A stretch of DNA of 64,000 nucleotides from Paenibacillus sp. FSL R10-2734 (lineage in GTDB: Bacteria > Bacillota > Bacilli > Paenibacillales > Paenibacillaceae): contig NZ_CP150170.1 of the NCBI RefSeq assembly GCF_037963865.1, forward strand, positions 6,448,001 through 6,512,000, written 5' to 3'. The position numbers and the translations under genes are program-made. Below the pieces are notes generated by a model. The model ran no database searches. It had not been told where the DNA came from and was given only the letters and a program-made list of their open reading frames with translations. This document shows, piece after piece, positions 16,227 through 24,112 of the stretch (its first letter is position 1; every line of letters starts with the position of its first letter).

Positions 16227-16560
16227 CTGCGCCAGGTTGCTCTCTTGCGCGGATCTCGCTTAGTGTCCGCTCTTCGGTGCTCTCTTGCTCGGTTTTCTCG
16301 CTAGTGCCAGCGCTTCGGTGCTCTCTTGATCGGTTCTCTCGCTTAGTGTCCGTTCTTCGGTGCTCTCTTGCTCGGATCTCTCGCTTAGAGTCCGCTCTTC
16401 GGTGCTCTCTTGCTCGATTCTCTCGCTTAGAGTCCGCTCTTCGGTGCTCTCTTGCTCGGTTCTCTCGCTTAGAGTCCGCTCTTCGGTGCTCTCTTGCTCG
16501 GTTCTCTCGCTTAGTCCGCTCTTCGGTGCTCTCTTGCTCGGTTCTCTCGCTAGTGCCCGC
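16227..16560. repeat. 42-bp minisatellite, seven copies plus a degenerate one
   Basis: Units beginning CTTCGGTGCTCTCTTG start at 16272, 16313, 16355, 16397, 16439, 16481 and 16521, so the periods are 41, 42, 42, 42, 42 and 40 bases; a degenerate partial copy precedes them from about 16227. Units differ by a few substitutions (GCTCGGTT, GCTCGGAT, GCTCGATT). Several frames stay open through it and would encode low-complexity Ser/Arg/Glu repeats, but the 40- and 41-base periods shift the frame and no ribosome site is evident. I treat it as non-coding. Confidence 0.85.
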
Positions 16561-16576
16561 GCTTTTTTTGCAGCTT

Positions 16577-16753
16577 CGGACTCAGATGACGTTATTACAG
16601 GAAAAACTGCCATTTTGGAGCTTTTACGGACCTGAGAGACGCTATTGCCTGATATTCAGCCCAAATCAAGCCTATTTTGTACAAATAGCGACTCTGGAGT
16701 CCGAAACCGTTCCAAAATGCCCTTATTATCGCAAATAAGGTCTCCTGAGTCCG
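16577..16753. repeat. 177-bp nested palindromic element
   Basis: The ends are a perfect inverted pair, CGGACTCAG (16577) and CTGAGTCCG (16745-16753). Inside, GCCATTTTGGA pairs with TCCAAAATGCC with one mismatch, and CGGAC with AGAGACGCTATT (from 16627) pairs imperfectly with AATAGCGACTCT and GTCCG (to 16703). The whole stretch could fold into one long imperfect hairpin. It directly follows the minisatellite. No coding signal was seen. Together with the minisatellite it fills the gap between the MCP gene and ynfA. Confidence 0.7.
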
Positions 16754-16867
16754 CCACTAGTCCACTCTAGAGAAAACTTAGTAATTCAATATACAAACCC
16801 AAGTGGTCCTCGCGCCCCTAAACGACTCACTATTCATAGCTGCTTAGGATACCTCGATAGACTAGAC

Positions 16868-17194
16868 TTAGTGTCTCGGCGCCCATAGAATTACCGATAC
16901 GCCGATCACACAAATAACAGCACCGACCCAGTCATATACGTCAGGTGTCTTCTTGTCTACAAGCCATCCCCATAACACAGCGAGGACGACAAACACTCCG
17001 CCGTAGGCTGCATACACTCTTCCGAAGGACGGAAACTTCTGCAATGTAGGGATAATGCCGTACCCGATGAGAATCAAGGACCCCACCAAACCATACCAGA
17101 GAGGGCGTGATTCTCTCAGCCATAACCATACTAAATATCCGCCTCCAATCTCAGCGAGGCCAGCAATTACAAATAGCAGAATGGCAGCAACCAT
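16868..17194 (-). CDS. ynfA: YnfA-family (UPF0060) small membrane protein
   Basis: A 108-residue, four-helix membrane protein related to small multidrug resistance proteins. FVIAGLAEIGGGYLVWLWLR lies near residue 8, FGRVYAAYGGVFVVLAVLWGW in the middle and DWVGAVICVIGVSVILWAP at the end; all are typical of UPF0060/YnfA. Transport activity has been suggested for the family, but substrates are uncertain. ATG at 17194 is used because GAGGG lies 5 bases upstream; an ATG four codons earlier overlaps that site. It is flanked on both sides by repeat arrays. Confidence 0.88.
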   Translation of the reverse strand: MVAAILLFVIAGLAEIGGGYLVWLWLRESRPLWYGLVGSLILIGYGIIPTLQKFPSFGRVYAAYGGVFVVLAVLWGWLVDKKTPDVYDWVGAVICVIGVSVILWAPRH

Positions 17195-17256
17195 GTCATC
17201 CCTCATTCCTATCTATCACATAAAAACGCAAAGGTTAATCATAACAAATTGTACTC

Positions 17257-17780
17257 AAGGTTCACCCGTGGAGCTATCTACAGCACATTACCTAAGGTTC
17301 ATCCGTGGAGCTACCTACAGCACATTACTTAAGGTTCACCCGTGGAGATACCTTCAGCAAATTACTTAAGGTTCACCCGTGGAGCCACCTTCAGCACATT
17401 ACCTAAGGCTCACCCGTGGAGCTACCTACAACAATTCACCTAAGGTTCACCCGTGGAGATACCTACAGCAATTTACTTAAGGTTCACCCGTGGAGATATC
17501 TACAGCTATCTACTCAAGGTTCTCCAGTGGAGATACCTACAGCTATCTACTCAAGGTTCTCCAGTGGAGATACCTACAGCTATCTACTCAAGGCTCACCC
17601 GTGGAGATACCTACAGCTATCTACTCAAGGTTCTCCCGTGGAGATACCTACAGCTATCTACTCAAGGTTCTCCCGTGGAGATACCTACAGCTATCTACTC
17701 AAGGTTCTCCCGTGGAGATACCTACAGCATATTACCTAAGGTTCATCCGTGGAATTACCTAAGGTTCACCCGTGGAGCTC
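17257..17780. repeat. 37-bp tandem repeat array, 15 units
   Basis: Units beginning AAGGTTC recur exactly every 37 bases from 17257 to 17738 (14 starts); the fourteenth is cut to 23 bases and a fifteenth partial unit begins at 17761. The typical unit is AAGGTTCWCCCGTGGAG, then MTACCTACAGC and a variable AT-rich end. The left units are diverse (CACATTACCT), the right ones nearly identical (TATCTACT), which suggests recent expansion on the right. The core GGTTCTCC-CGT-GGAGATACC can fold into a small hairpin. The last unit overlaps the cobS stop codon. Frames stay open across it because 37 is not a multiple of three, but no gene is credible. Confidence 0.93.
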
Positions 17781-18594
17781 ACATTAAATTGTGCTGGAGC
17801 AGCACTAACACTAGCAACAGCAGAACCTCCAGCAGCTCGTTCAGCGCGCCGTACACATCGCCGGTGAGCCCGCCGAGCCGGCTGTTGATCCGCCGCGCAG
17901 CCACGGTGCCGCTGGCCAAGGCTGCAGCCGGCAGCAGTAGCGCTGCCGCCAGATGCACCGGCCACGCACCTAAGCCAGCGCCGAGCGCCAGAGGCGCAGC
18001 GGCTGCGGCTAGCGAGAGCAGCGCGGCTATCGCCAGCGCGCGCCGCTCATGCGAGGGAGCGAGGCCGGCGAAGCTCGCGGCCAGCCCCTCGTTCCCGCGG
18101 GCAATAGGATAACGCACCATTGCCCGCACCATATACCAGCGGCTCCAGATCGCTGGTAGCAAGAGCAGTGGCAGCTCGTAGTAGGCGTAGCCTTCGATTA
18201 ATGCTGCCACTAAAGAAGCCTTTAACAGCAGGAGCAGTACGCAGGCGAGTACGCCCATCGCACCCACGCGGCTGTCCTTCATAATCTCTAGTATTCGCTC
18301 CCGTGGTCGGTAGCTTAGCAGACCATCCGCGCTGTCCATCCAGCCATCAAGATGCAGCCCTCCAGTGAGTCCTACCCATAGAATGAGGGTAATAATAGCT
18401 GCTGGCCAAGCTGGTAAAACCAACCCCGTCAAAGCTGCTCCAGCAGCTACGCACAGTCCGATAGCTGCACCTACCACGGGATAGAACATCACACTTCTGC
18501 GCAGCAGCTCAGGAGAAAATCCCGGATCACTCTTTACAGGAAACCGCGACAAAAACTGAAAGGCAGCAGCGGCAGCATCCCTGCGCTCCCTCAT
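17779..18594 (-). CDS. cobS: Adenosylcobinamide-GDP ribazoletransferase (cobalamin synthase)
   Basis: Polytopic membrane enzyme that joins adenosylcobinamide-GDP to alpha-ribazole (phosphate) in the last step of cobalamin assembly. The 271-residue protein has the CobS motif block GLTGGLHLDGWMDSADGLLS near residue 78 and ERILEIMKDSRVGAMG after it, with the acidic residues that bind metal. Several Ala/Leu-rich helices follow. The 3' half is markedly GC-rich compared with its surroundings. It overlaps cobU by 4 bases, and its stop codon lies within the last unit of the 37-bp array. Confidence 0.92.
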   Translation of the reverse strand: MRERRDAAAAAFQFLSRFPVKSDPGFSPELLRRSVMFYPVVGAAIGLCVAAGAALTGLVLPAWPAAIITLILWVGLTGGLHLDGWMDSADGLLSYRPRERILEIMKDSRVGAMGVLACVLLLLLKASLVAALIEGYAYYELPLLLLPAIWSRWYMVRAMVRYPIARGNEGLAASFAGLAPSHERRALAIAALLSLAAAAAPLALGAGLGAWPVHLAAALLLPAAALASGTVAARRINSRLGGLTGDVYGALNELLEVLLLLVLVLLQHNLM

Positions 18595-19139
18595 AGACGA
18601 TACTCCCTGCTCTTGAGTTCAATTGGAATGCCAGCAGTCACTAGAAAAACCTGTTCGCATTGCCGAGCAAGCATCGCGTTCATGCGTCCTGCCAAATCAC
18701 GGTACAATCGGCCAAGCGCATACTCTGGAACGATACCGTCCCCCACCTCATTAGTGACCAGAATGAGGTTCCCTTGAAAGGAACGCACACTGTCTTCAAG
18801 TCTTGTAATCTCGCTCTCAATCAACTCTTGCCTATCCGTAAATGTTTCCATTGCTAGCAGTACATTAGATAACCACAACGTTAGGCAATCTACGAGGACT
18901 GCCTTTTCACCAGACAAACGCTTCAGTAGATCTGGCAAATCATAGGGTTCTTCAAGCGTCTCCCAAGCATATCCGCTTTCCGAACGCTGCTGCTGATGCA
19001 GTGCAATCCGTTCCTTCATTTCATCATCAAACGCTTGTCCGGTTGCTACATAGAAGGCCTGATCTGTCAGTGACGACATCAGTTTTTCTGCAAAACCACT
19101 TTTCCCGCTACGTGCGCCTCCCGTTACAAGAATACTCAT
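18591..19139 (-). CDS. cobU: Adenosylcobinamide kinase / guanylyltransferase
   Basis: Bifunctional cytosolic enzyme: it phosphorylates adenosylcobinamide and transfers GMP to give adenosylcobinamide-GDP. The 182-residue length is normal. The P-loop GGARSGKS lies at residues 7-14, VATGQAFDDEMKERIALHQQ supplies the histidine that is guanylylated, VDCLTLWLSN is the Walker B-like strand and LVTNEVGDGIVPEYALGRLY is the late CobU signature. It overlaps both cobT and cobS by 4 bases. Confidence 0.93.
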   Translation of the reverse strand: MSILVTGGARSGKSGFAEKLMSSLTDQAFYVATGQAFDDEMKERIALHQQQRSESGYAWETLEEPYDLPDLLKRLSGEKAVLVDCLTLWLSNVLLAMETFTDRQELIESEITRLEDSVRSFQGNLILVTNEVGDGIVPEYALGRLYRDLAGRMNAMLARQCEQVFLVTAGIPIELKSREYRL

Positions 19140-20197
19140 TGTTTCCCAGCTCCAGAAATGCCTGCACTTTCAAAGGTGGCCATTTCGCTCAAAATACGGC
19201 ATATCGCCTCAATTAAATGAAGGGATAATACGCCCCCAGTTCCTTCACCCAAACGAAGACCAAGGTTAAACAACGGTTCAAGCCCAAGCTGCTCCAGCAT
19301 CAGCTTATGTCCCTGTTCTCCTGATACATGGGAGCCGATCATATAGGCAATGGATTCTGGCGCAAGCGCCTTTGCCACAAGAGCTGCCGCACCCGAAATA
19401 AAACCATCCAAGATGACAGGTATCCCGGCAGCGGCTGCACCAAGAATCAGACCGGCCAAACCAGCGATTTCCAGTCCCCCAACTTTGGACAATACATCCA
19501 GCGGATCTGCCGGATTCGGCTGATTCACCTTTAATGCGCGTTCCACAACTGCAATTTTATGTAGTAAACGTTCATCATCAATTCCCGTTCCACGTCCAAC
19601 TGCTACTTCAGGTGATATTCCTTTTAGAGCACACAAAATAGCTGCACTAGCCGTTGTATTTCCTATGCCCATTTCACCTGTAATAAAAATCTCCGTCCCA
19701 TTCTCGATCGCTTCTTGTGCAACTTTTATACCTACAAGCACGGCACTCATCGCTTCCTCACGACTCATCGCAGGTCCCACAGCCATATTATCCGTTCCCC
19801 GGCGCACTTTACGATCAATCAGATCCTCATGACTAAGATCGCCGTTAATGCCGATATCTACACACTGCACCTCTGCCCCAGCTTGGCGTGCCAGAACATT
19901 CACAGCCGCTCCTCCGCTGAGAAAATTATAGGCCATCTGGATTGTGACTTCCTGTGGAAATGCGCTAACTCCCTCGCAGCATACACCGTGATCGGCAGCC
20001 ATCACAACAACCGTTCGTTTGGTGAAACTTGGCTGCTCCGTACCCGAAATTCCGGCGAGCTTAACGGCCAGGGTCTCCAATTGTCCCAAGCTGCCCGGTG
20101 GTTTGGTTAGAATGTTCAAGCGGTGCTCCGCCTTAAGGATGGACTCTTCATCAGCTGGTGTGATTCGTTTAATTACTTCTTCGATAGTTGAAATCAT
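19136..20197 (-). CDS. cobT: Nicotinate-nucleotide:dimethylbenzimidazole phosphoribosyltransferase
   Basis: Makes alpha-ribazole phosphate, the lower-ligand nucleotide of cobalamin, from nicotinate mononucleotide and a benzimidazole. 353 residues, normal for the family. Typical blocks are LTKPPGSLGQLETLAVKLAG near residue 30, VVMAADHGVCCEGVSAFPQE, FITGEMGIGNTTASAAILCA and VGRGTGIDD; the catalytic Glu is expected in the GLRLGEGTGG block near the end. GGAGG precedes the ATG. It is the first gene of cobT-cobU-cobS. No cobalamin riboswitch fits in the 92-base gap upstream, which instead holds the terminator of the previous gene. Confidence 0.93.
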   Translation of the reverse strand: MISTIEEVIKRITPADEESILKAEHRLNILTKPPGSLGQLETLAVKLAGISGTEQPSFTKRTVVVMAADHGVCCEGVSAFPQEVTIQMAYNFLSGGAAVNVLARQAGAEVQCVDIGINGDLSHEDLIDRKVRRGTDNMAVGPAMSREEAMSAVLVGIKVAQEAIENGTEIFITGEMGIGNTTASAAILCALKGISPEVAVGRGTGIDDERLLHKIAVVERALKVNQPNPADPLDVLSKVGGLEIAGLAGLILGAAAAGIPVILDGFISGAAALVAKALAPESIAYMIGSHVSGEQGHKLMLEQLGLEPLFNLGLRLGEGTGGVLSLHLIEAICRILSEMATFESAGISGAGKQ

Positions 20198-20251
20198 ATT
20201 TTAACCTCCAATTAATTATATCCGTATAACTTATTCTATCTTATCTTCGCA

Positions 20252-20279
20252 GAAAAGCCCCCATCTATGATAGATGGGG
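20252..20279 (-). terminator. Terminator after the aminotransferase gene
   Basis: CCCCATCTA-TGA-TAGATGGGG is a perfect 9-bp stem; on the minus strand it is followed by GCTTTTC. It separates the ddl-aminotransferase unit from cobTUS. Confidence 0.8.
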
Positions 20280-20289
20280 ACCACTAGAA

Positions 20290-21453
20290 TTACAACTTCA
20301 CTTTCATAAAATCTTCGATTCTATCCAGCGCTTCCGTTAATTTTTGTAAGGATGCTGCATAAGAGCAGCGAATATAGCCTTCTCCACCTGCTCCAAACAC
20401 ATGACCCGGAACAGCGGCGACTCCGACCTCCTGAAGCAGCTGCATAGCAAAATCTTCTGATTTTAGTCCGGTATGTGCGATGGAAGGAAAAGCATAGAAC
20501 GCCCCCTCTGGTTCATGGCAAGGTATTCCAATAGATCGAAATCCACTAACCAGCAGCTTTCTCCGCTCATCGAAGCATTGTTTCATATGCTCCTTATGCT
20601 CCATACCATTCTGCAATGATTCAATCGCAGCAATTTGACCTAGTACCGGAGCACACATCGCAGTGTACTGATGGATCTTGAGCATCGCAGCTATTAATTC
20701 CTGATCACCACAGGCATAACCTACTCTCCAGCCAGTCATCGCAAAAGCTTTGGAAAAACCACTAATGACAATGGTTCGTTCCATCATCCCGGGAAGAGAG
20801 GCAATGCTGACATGCTGACTACCATAGGTAAGCTCGGCATAAATTTCATCTGAAATGACAAGTAAGTTATTCTCTTTTACAATCTGGGCAATGGGTAGCC
20901 AATCCTCGTAAGTCATTACTGCTCCTGTAGGATTAGTCGGAAAATTAACCATAAGAATCTTGGAACGCGGGGTAATTACCTTCCGCAACGCCTCAGCAGT
21001 AAGCTTAAAGCCCTGTTCAGCCGAAGATTCAACCTCTACCGTAACCCCCCCGCTCAAATGGGTAATCGGTGAATAAGCGATATAGCTCGGAGAAGGGACG
21101 ATAATCTCATCCCCGAGTGTAATAAAGGCTCGCAAAGCTAAATCCACAGCTTCACTGCTTCCCACTGTAACCATAACCTCGCTCGTTGGCTCATAGCGGA
21201 GATTAAAGCTTGAGTGCAGATAAGCAGCGATCTCTTCTCTAAGCTCCAGCAAACCGGAATTCGGCGTATACATCGTTTTCCCATCGTTTAAAGCACGAAT
21301 ACAAGCAGCTCTAACATGCTCAGGTGTAACAAAATCAGGCTCGCCTACGCCAAGCGATATAATATCCTGATCCCCAGCGCTTAGGTCAAAAAAAGCCCGA
21401 ATCCCCGAGGGAGCAATATCCCTCACACGCGGTGAAATCCACTTATTGCTCAT
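20290..21453 (-). CDS. PLP-dependent aminotransferase class I/II, PatA/AspC-like
   Basis: A 387-residue fold-type I aminotransferase. The opening ISPRVRDIAPSGIRAFFDLS, SLGVGEPDFVTPEHV near residue 35, NFPTNPTGAVMTYEDW, the Asp in VISDEIYAELTYG, the PLP Lys in ISGFSKAFAMTGWRVGYACG and the Arg in YIRCSYA are all present. The best guess is an N-acetyl-diaminopimelate or aspartate/alanine-type enzyme of the PatA group. It overlaps the 3' end of ddl by 11 bases and is therefore coupled to D-Ala-D-Ala synthesis, so a role in supplying amino acids for peptidoglycan is plausible. Confidence 0.85.
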   Translation of the reverse strand: MSNKWISPRVRDIAPSGIRAFFDLSAGDQDIISLGVGEPDFVTPEHVRAACIRALNDGKTMYTPNSGLLELREEIAAYLHSSFNLRYEPTSEVMVTVGSSEAVDLALRAFITLGDEIIVPSPSYIAYSPITHLSGGVTVEVESSAEQGFKLTAEALRKVITPRSKILMVNFPTNPTGAVMTYEDWLPIAQIVKENNLLVISDEIYAELTYGSQHVSIASLPGMMERTIVISGFSKAFAMTGWRVGYACGDQELIAAMLKIHQYTAMCAPVLGQIAAIESLQNGMEHKEHMKQCFDERRKLLVSGFRSIGIPCHEPEGAFYAFPSIAHTGLKSEDFAMQLLQEVGVAAVPGHVFGAGGEGYIRCSYAASLQKLTEALDRIEDFMKVKL

Positions 21454-22378
21454 GGCTGCACACCTCTTCTTTTGGACTCTTTTCTGTTAGAGAAAGGGTA
21501 ATAATTTCGTCAAGCAGTCCGCTGAAGGTGTAGCCTGCCGCTTGCGCGCTTTTTGGTAAAAGACTCGCCTTCGTCATGCCAGGTAGCGTGTTCACCTCCA
21601 GCACATAAGGAATCCCATCCTTCAGCAGCATATCCACCCGTGCATATACACTGCATTTCAGTGCTTTGTAGCAGTCTAAGGCCGCTTCACTTACGCGCTC
21701 ATACACCTCAGCTGGTAGTTCAATGACCCGTTCGTCTGCCCCGCCGTCTTCGTACTTAGCGCTGTAATCGAACCATTCCGCATGTGCCGAGGTGATCCCC
21801 AGAACAGGTAACATCTCTCCATTTAGAATGGAGCAAGTGATTTCCTGGCCTTGAATGTAGCTCTCGATCAGAATCGACTGATCACAGGCAAAAGCCTTCT
21901 GTACTGCGCTCAGCAATTCCTCGCTACTGCTCACCTTTTCCATCCCGATACTCGAACCACCTGAACACGGCTTCACCATAACAGGATATCCGATCCGTTC
22001 TACCGCCTCTACCGAATAATCCTTCATGTTATCCCAGCACAGCCAATCTGCCGTATTAACGCCTGCGCAGCGCATAAGCTTTTTGGAGAGATCTTTATCC
22101 ATGCAAATGCTGCTAGACAAAACGCCACTACCTGTATACGGAATCCCCATCGTCTCCAGCGTCCCCTGAACGGTTCCGTCCTCGCCGTATGCTCCATGAA
22201 GCGCAAGCAGTGCGATATCGATCCCTTTTGCCTGCTCAATAAGCTCTTCACGCTTCGTGATTACAATTGGTGTAACCTCATATTTATTTGGATCCAGATT
22301 CTTCAATATTTCTTTACCGCTATTCATGGATACCTCATACTCTGACGATACCCCACCCATAATTACGCCTACCTTCAT
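21443..22378 (-). CDS. ddl: D-alanine--D-alanine ligase
   Basis: ATP-grasp ligase that makes the D-Ala-D-Ala terminus of the peptidoglycan stem peptide. 311 residues. Signatures: MGGVSSEYEVSMNSGKEIL near the N-terminus, LHGAYGEDGTVQGTLE, IPYTGSGVLSSSICMDKDLS, the ATP-binding KPCSGGSSIGMEKV and the late VLEVNTLPGMTKASLLP. The residue of the omega loop is Tyr in EWFDYSAKYEDG, expected for a D-Ala rather than a D-Lac ligase. ATG at 22378 has AGAGGTG 6-7 bases upstream. Its regulator gene ends 13 bases before it. Confidence 0.92.
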   Translation of the reverse strand: MKVGVIMGGVSSEYEVSMNSGKEILKNLDPNKYEVTPIVITKREELIEQAKGIDIALLALHGAYGEDGTVQGTLETMGIPYTGSGVLSSSICMDKDLSKKLMRCAGVNTADWLCWDNMKDYSVEAVERIGYPVMVKPCSGGSSIGMEKVSSSEELLSAVQKAFACDQSILIESYIQGQEITCSILNGEMLPVLGITSAHAEWFDYSAKYEDGGADERVIELPAEVYERVSEAALDCYKALKCSVYARVDMLLKDGIPYVLEVNTLPGMTKASLLPKSAQAAGYTFSGLLDEIITLSLTEKSPKEEVCSHEQ

Positions 22379-22391
22379 CTCAAGCACCTCT

Positions 22392-23843
22392 TTATCCCAT
22401 TAGTTGTTGTGCTGTTCTACCAATAATCTCGATTCCCTTACGGATATCCTCATCCGTCACTCTTGAGAAACCGATCCGTATCGTATTTTGACCTTTACCG
22501 TCTGTGAAGAATATATCTCCTGCTGTAAAAATAACCCCTTGCTCATGACAGGCCGCCAGCAGCGTCCTTGTGTTAAAGCCCTCCGCAAAGGTTACAAAAA
22601 GATGCAGTCCACCATCCCCAGATAGCGTCGTATAAGGAATAAACTCCTTGCAGCATTGCAGGGTTAATTCATATTTTCGTTTATATTCCGCTCTAGCTTT
22701 TTTCAAATACTTCTCTAAATGTCCACCCAATAAATACTGATACAAAATGGATTGATCCAGCGTCGAGGTATGAATAGTACGTGCGCGCTTGACGCTTTCG
22801 AGGGAATAAATCAGCTCCTGATCCGCCAGCACCCAACCTACGCGTAGTCCCGGAAATAATACCTTTGAGAAACTACCGAGATAGATCACGCTATTGCCAC
22901 TACCCGCCGCTGCGATAAGTGGAGCCACATGTGAGCCCGAATATCGTAATTCCTCGTTAAAACCATCCTCGATCACCGGTATTTGGTACCGATTCATCAG
23001 CTTCATTAGCCTCTGTCTTTTCTCGGGAGACATTACAATTCCAGTGGGATTATGATAAGAAGGGACGAAGTAGGCACAGTCAAAAGCTTGCTGCTGCAGC
23101 GCCTTCTCCAGCTCTACCAGATCAATCCCATCACGTTCCATAGGAATCCCGGTGATCTCAAAGCCGTTCAGCTTCAGATTTTTGATCGCCGTATGATGCG
23201 TTGGATTCTCACAGATGACCGAACCATTCTTTTTGCTAAGTGCAGACAATACAATATCGAATCCCTCTGTAAAGCCATTGGTGATCAATATATCCTTGCC
23301 TTTCATTTCCACGCCCTTGTGCTCCATATATTGCTTCAAATAGTCTATTAAAGGCTTATACCCTTTGGCATAACCATAATTTAGTAAAACATTGCCTTCC
23401 ACCGACATACGATCCATAAAGGAGCGTTTCACATTATCTAGATCAAAAAGACTTTCATCGGGTGCGATGCTCGTGAAGGAGATCGTACCCTTCTCCGCTC
23501 GTATGCCGCGCTTCATGATATCCAGTTCCTCCGCCAGCCGCGCATGATCATTGATACGCGTCTTCCAGTCCATCGTCCAGGAAGAGATTGTTTCACTGCC
23601 GGGAGGTGTAGGTGCCACATAACTTCCTTGCCCCTGCACAGCATAAGCAAACCCATCATCCTCTAGTCCTGCATAAGCAGAGATTACTGAGTTGCGGCTA
23701 ACCTTAAGCAGTGTGCTGAGCTCTCGTGTGGAGGGCAGCTTTTGATTCCCTTGCAGACCGCCTTTTATAATTAAGTGCTTCATATAGTCTTTAATTTGTA
23801 TATACACCGGCCGTCCGGCTATGAGCTTAAAATCTTTAAACAT
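22392..23843 (-). CDS. ddlR: MocR-type GntR/aminotransferase regulator, DdlR-like
   Basis: A 483-residue transcription factor. An N-terminal GntR winged helix (YIQIKDYMKHLIIKG, KLPSTRELSTLLKVSRNSV) is linked to a fold-type I aminotransferase domain with the PLP Lys in LGSFSKVLFPGLRVGW. The position directly before ddl matches DdlR of Brevibacillus, a MocR protein reported to activate ddl. D-alanine or D-Ala-D-Ala metabolism is thus the likely signal. The start at 23843 (MFKDFKL) is chosen because GGAGG lies 11 bases before it; an in-frame ATG nine codons upstream has no ribosome site. A strong hairpin with a T-run lies only about 40 bases upstream. Confidence 0.85.
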   Translation of the reverse strand: MFKDFKLIAGRPVYIQIKDYMKHLIIKGGLQGNQKLPSTRELSTLLKVSRNSVISAYAGLEDDGFAYAVQGQGSYVAPTPPGSETISSWTMDWKTRINDHARLAEELDIMKRGIRAEKGTISFTSIAPDESLFDLDNVKRSFMDRMSVEGNVLLNYGYAKGYKPLIDYLKQYMEHKGVEMKGKDILITNGFTEGFDIVLSALSKKNGSVICENPTHHTAIKNLKLNGFEITGIPMERDGIDLVELEKALQQQAFDCAYFVPSYHNPTGIVMSPEKRQRLMKLMNRYQIPVIEDGFNEELRYSGSHVAPLIAAAGSGNSVIYLGSFSKVLFPGLRVGWVLADQELIYSLESVKRARTIHTSTLDQSILYQYLLGGHLEKYLKKARAEYKRKYELTLQCCKEFIPYTTLSGDGGLHLFVTFAEGFNTRTLLAACHEQGVIFTAGDIFFTDGKGQNTIRIGFSRVTDEDIRKGIEIIGRTAQQLMG

Positions 23844-23885
23844 CTCTTTGGTCGCCTCCATAGCTATCATGGCATAATCAGGCGC

Positions 23886-23932
23886 TTAAAAAAAGAACCA
23901 CAGCCAAGGGATTTTACTCCGGCTGTGGTTCT
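23886..23932 (-). terminator. Strong terminator-like hairpin directly before ddlR
   Basis: AGAACCACAGCC (23894-23905) pairs perfectly with GGCTGTGGTTCT (23921-23932), and on the minus strand is followed by seven T. It ends about 40 bases before the ddlR start. It may simply end the transcript of the gene at 24209, or act as an attenuator in a ddlR leader. Confidence 0.8.
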
Positions 23933-23944
23933 ATGGGGGGACAG

Positions 23945-23962
23945 ACTATATAGACTGAACCA
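23945..23962 (-). promoter_or_regulatory. Copy of an 18-bp intergenic motif
   Basis: ACTATATAGACTGAAC here closely resembles ACTATATCGGCTGAAC at 32481 and, inverted, the TTCAATCTATATA and TTCAACTTATATAG copies at 32569-32607. The function is unknown; the palindromic AT-rich core could be a protein-binding site. Confidence 0.4.
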
Positions 23963-23998
23963 ATGATATTAACTTAAAGTTCAGTAATCACTACGGTG

Positions 23999-24112
23999 AA
24001 TCATTGGATTTCCGGCCGCTGTTGTCCCCAGATTTCTTGATTGATACCGCTCCTCGCGGTGGAAATCCGGGGACAAAGGCGGTCGCTAGCGCTCCTACAG
24101 TTCCAATATTCC
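23999..24112. repeat. Dispersed hairpin repeat element, copy 1
   Basis: About 113 bp with short terminal inverted repeats (ATTGGA at 24003, TCCAAT at 24102). The central stem pairs TTGTCCCC-A-GATTTC (24022-24036) with GAAATC-C-GGGGACAA (24062-24076). An outer pair GGCCGC/GCGGTC and an inner ACCGC/GCGGT hairpin add to it. A second copy lies at 37341-37453 and differs by compensatory changes in the stem. It occupies most of the 365-base gap between ddlR and the kinase gene; the rest shows only the motif and terminator listed here. Confidence 0.85.

Noticed and set aside
16166..16738. Plus- and minus-strand frames through the 42-bp minisatellite
   Set aside because: Low-complexity products, units of 40 and 41 bases that shift frame, and no start signal.
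17257..17780. Possible CRISPR array
   Set aside because: The whole 37-bp unit repeats head to tail with no unique spacers, and no cas gene is in the window.
17416..18112. Long open frames on the plus strand encoding repeats such as WRYLQLSTQGSPVEIPTA
   Set aside because: They exist because a stop-free unit of 37 bases repeats through all three frames; there is no ribosome site, and the 3' part runs antisense to cobS.
20198..20290. Cobalamin riboswitch before cobT
   Set aside because: The gap is 92 bases and contains the previous terminator; no B12 box or conserved core was found.
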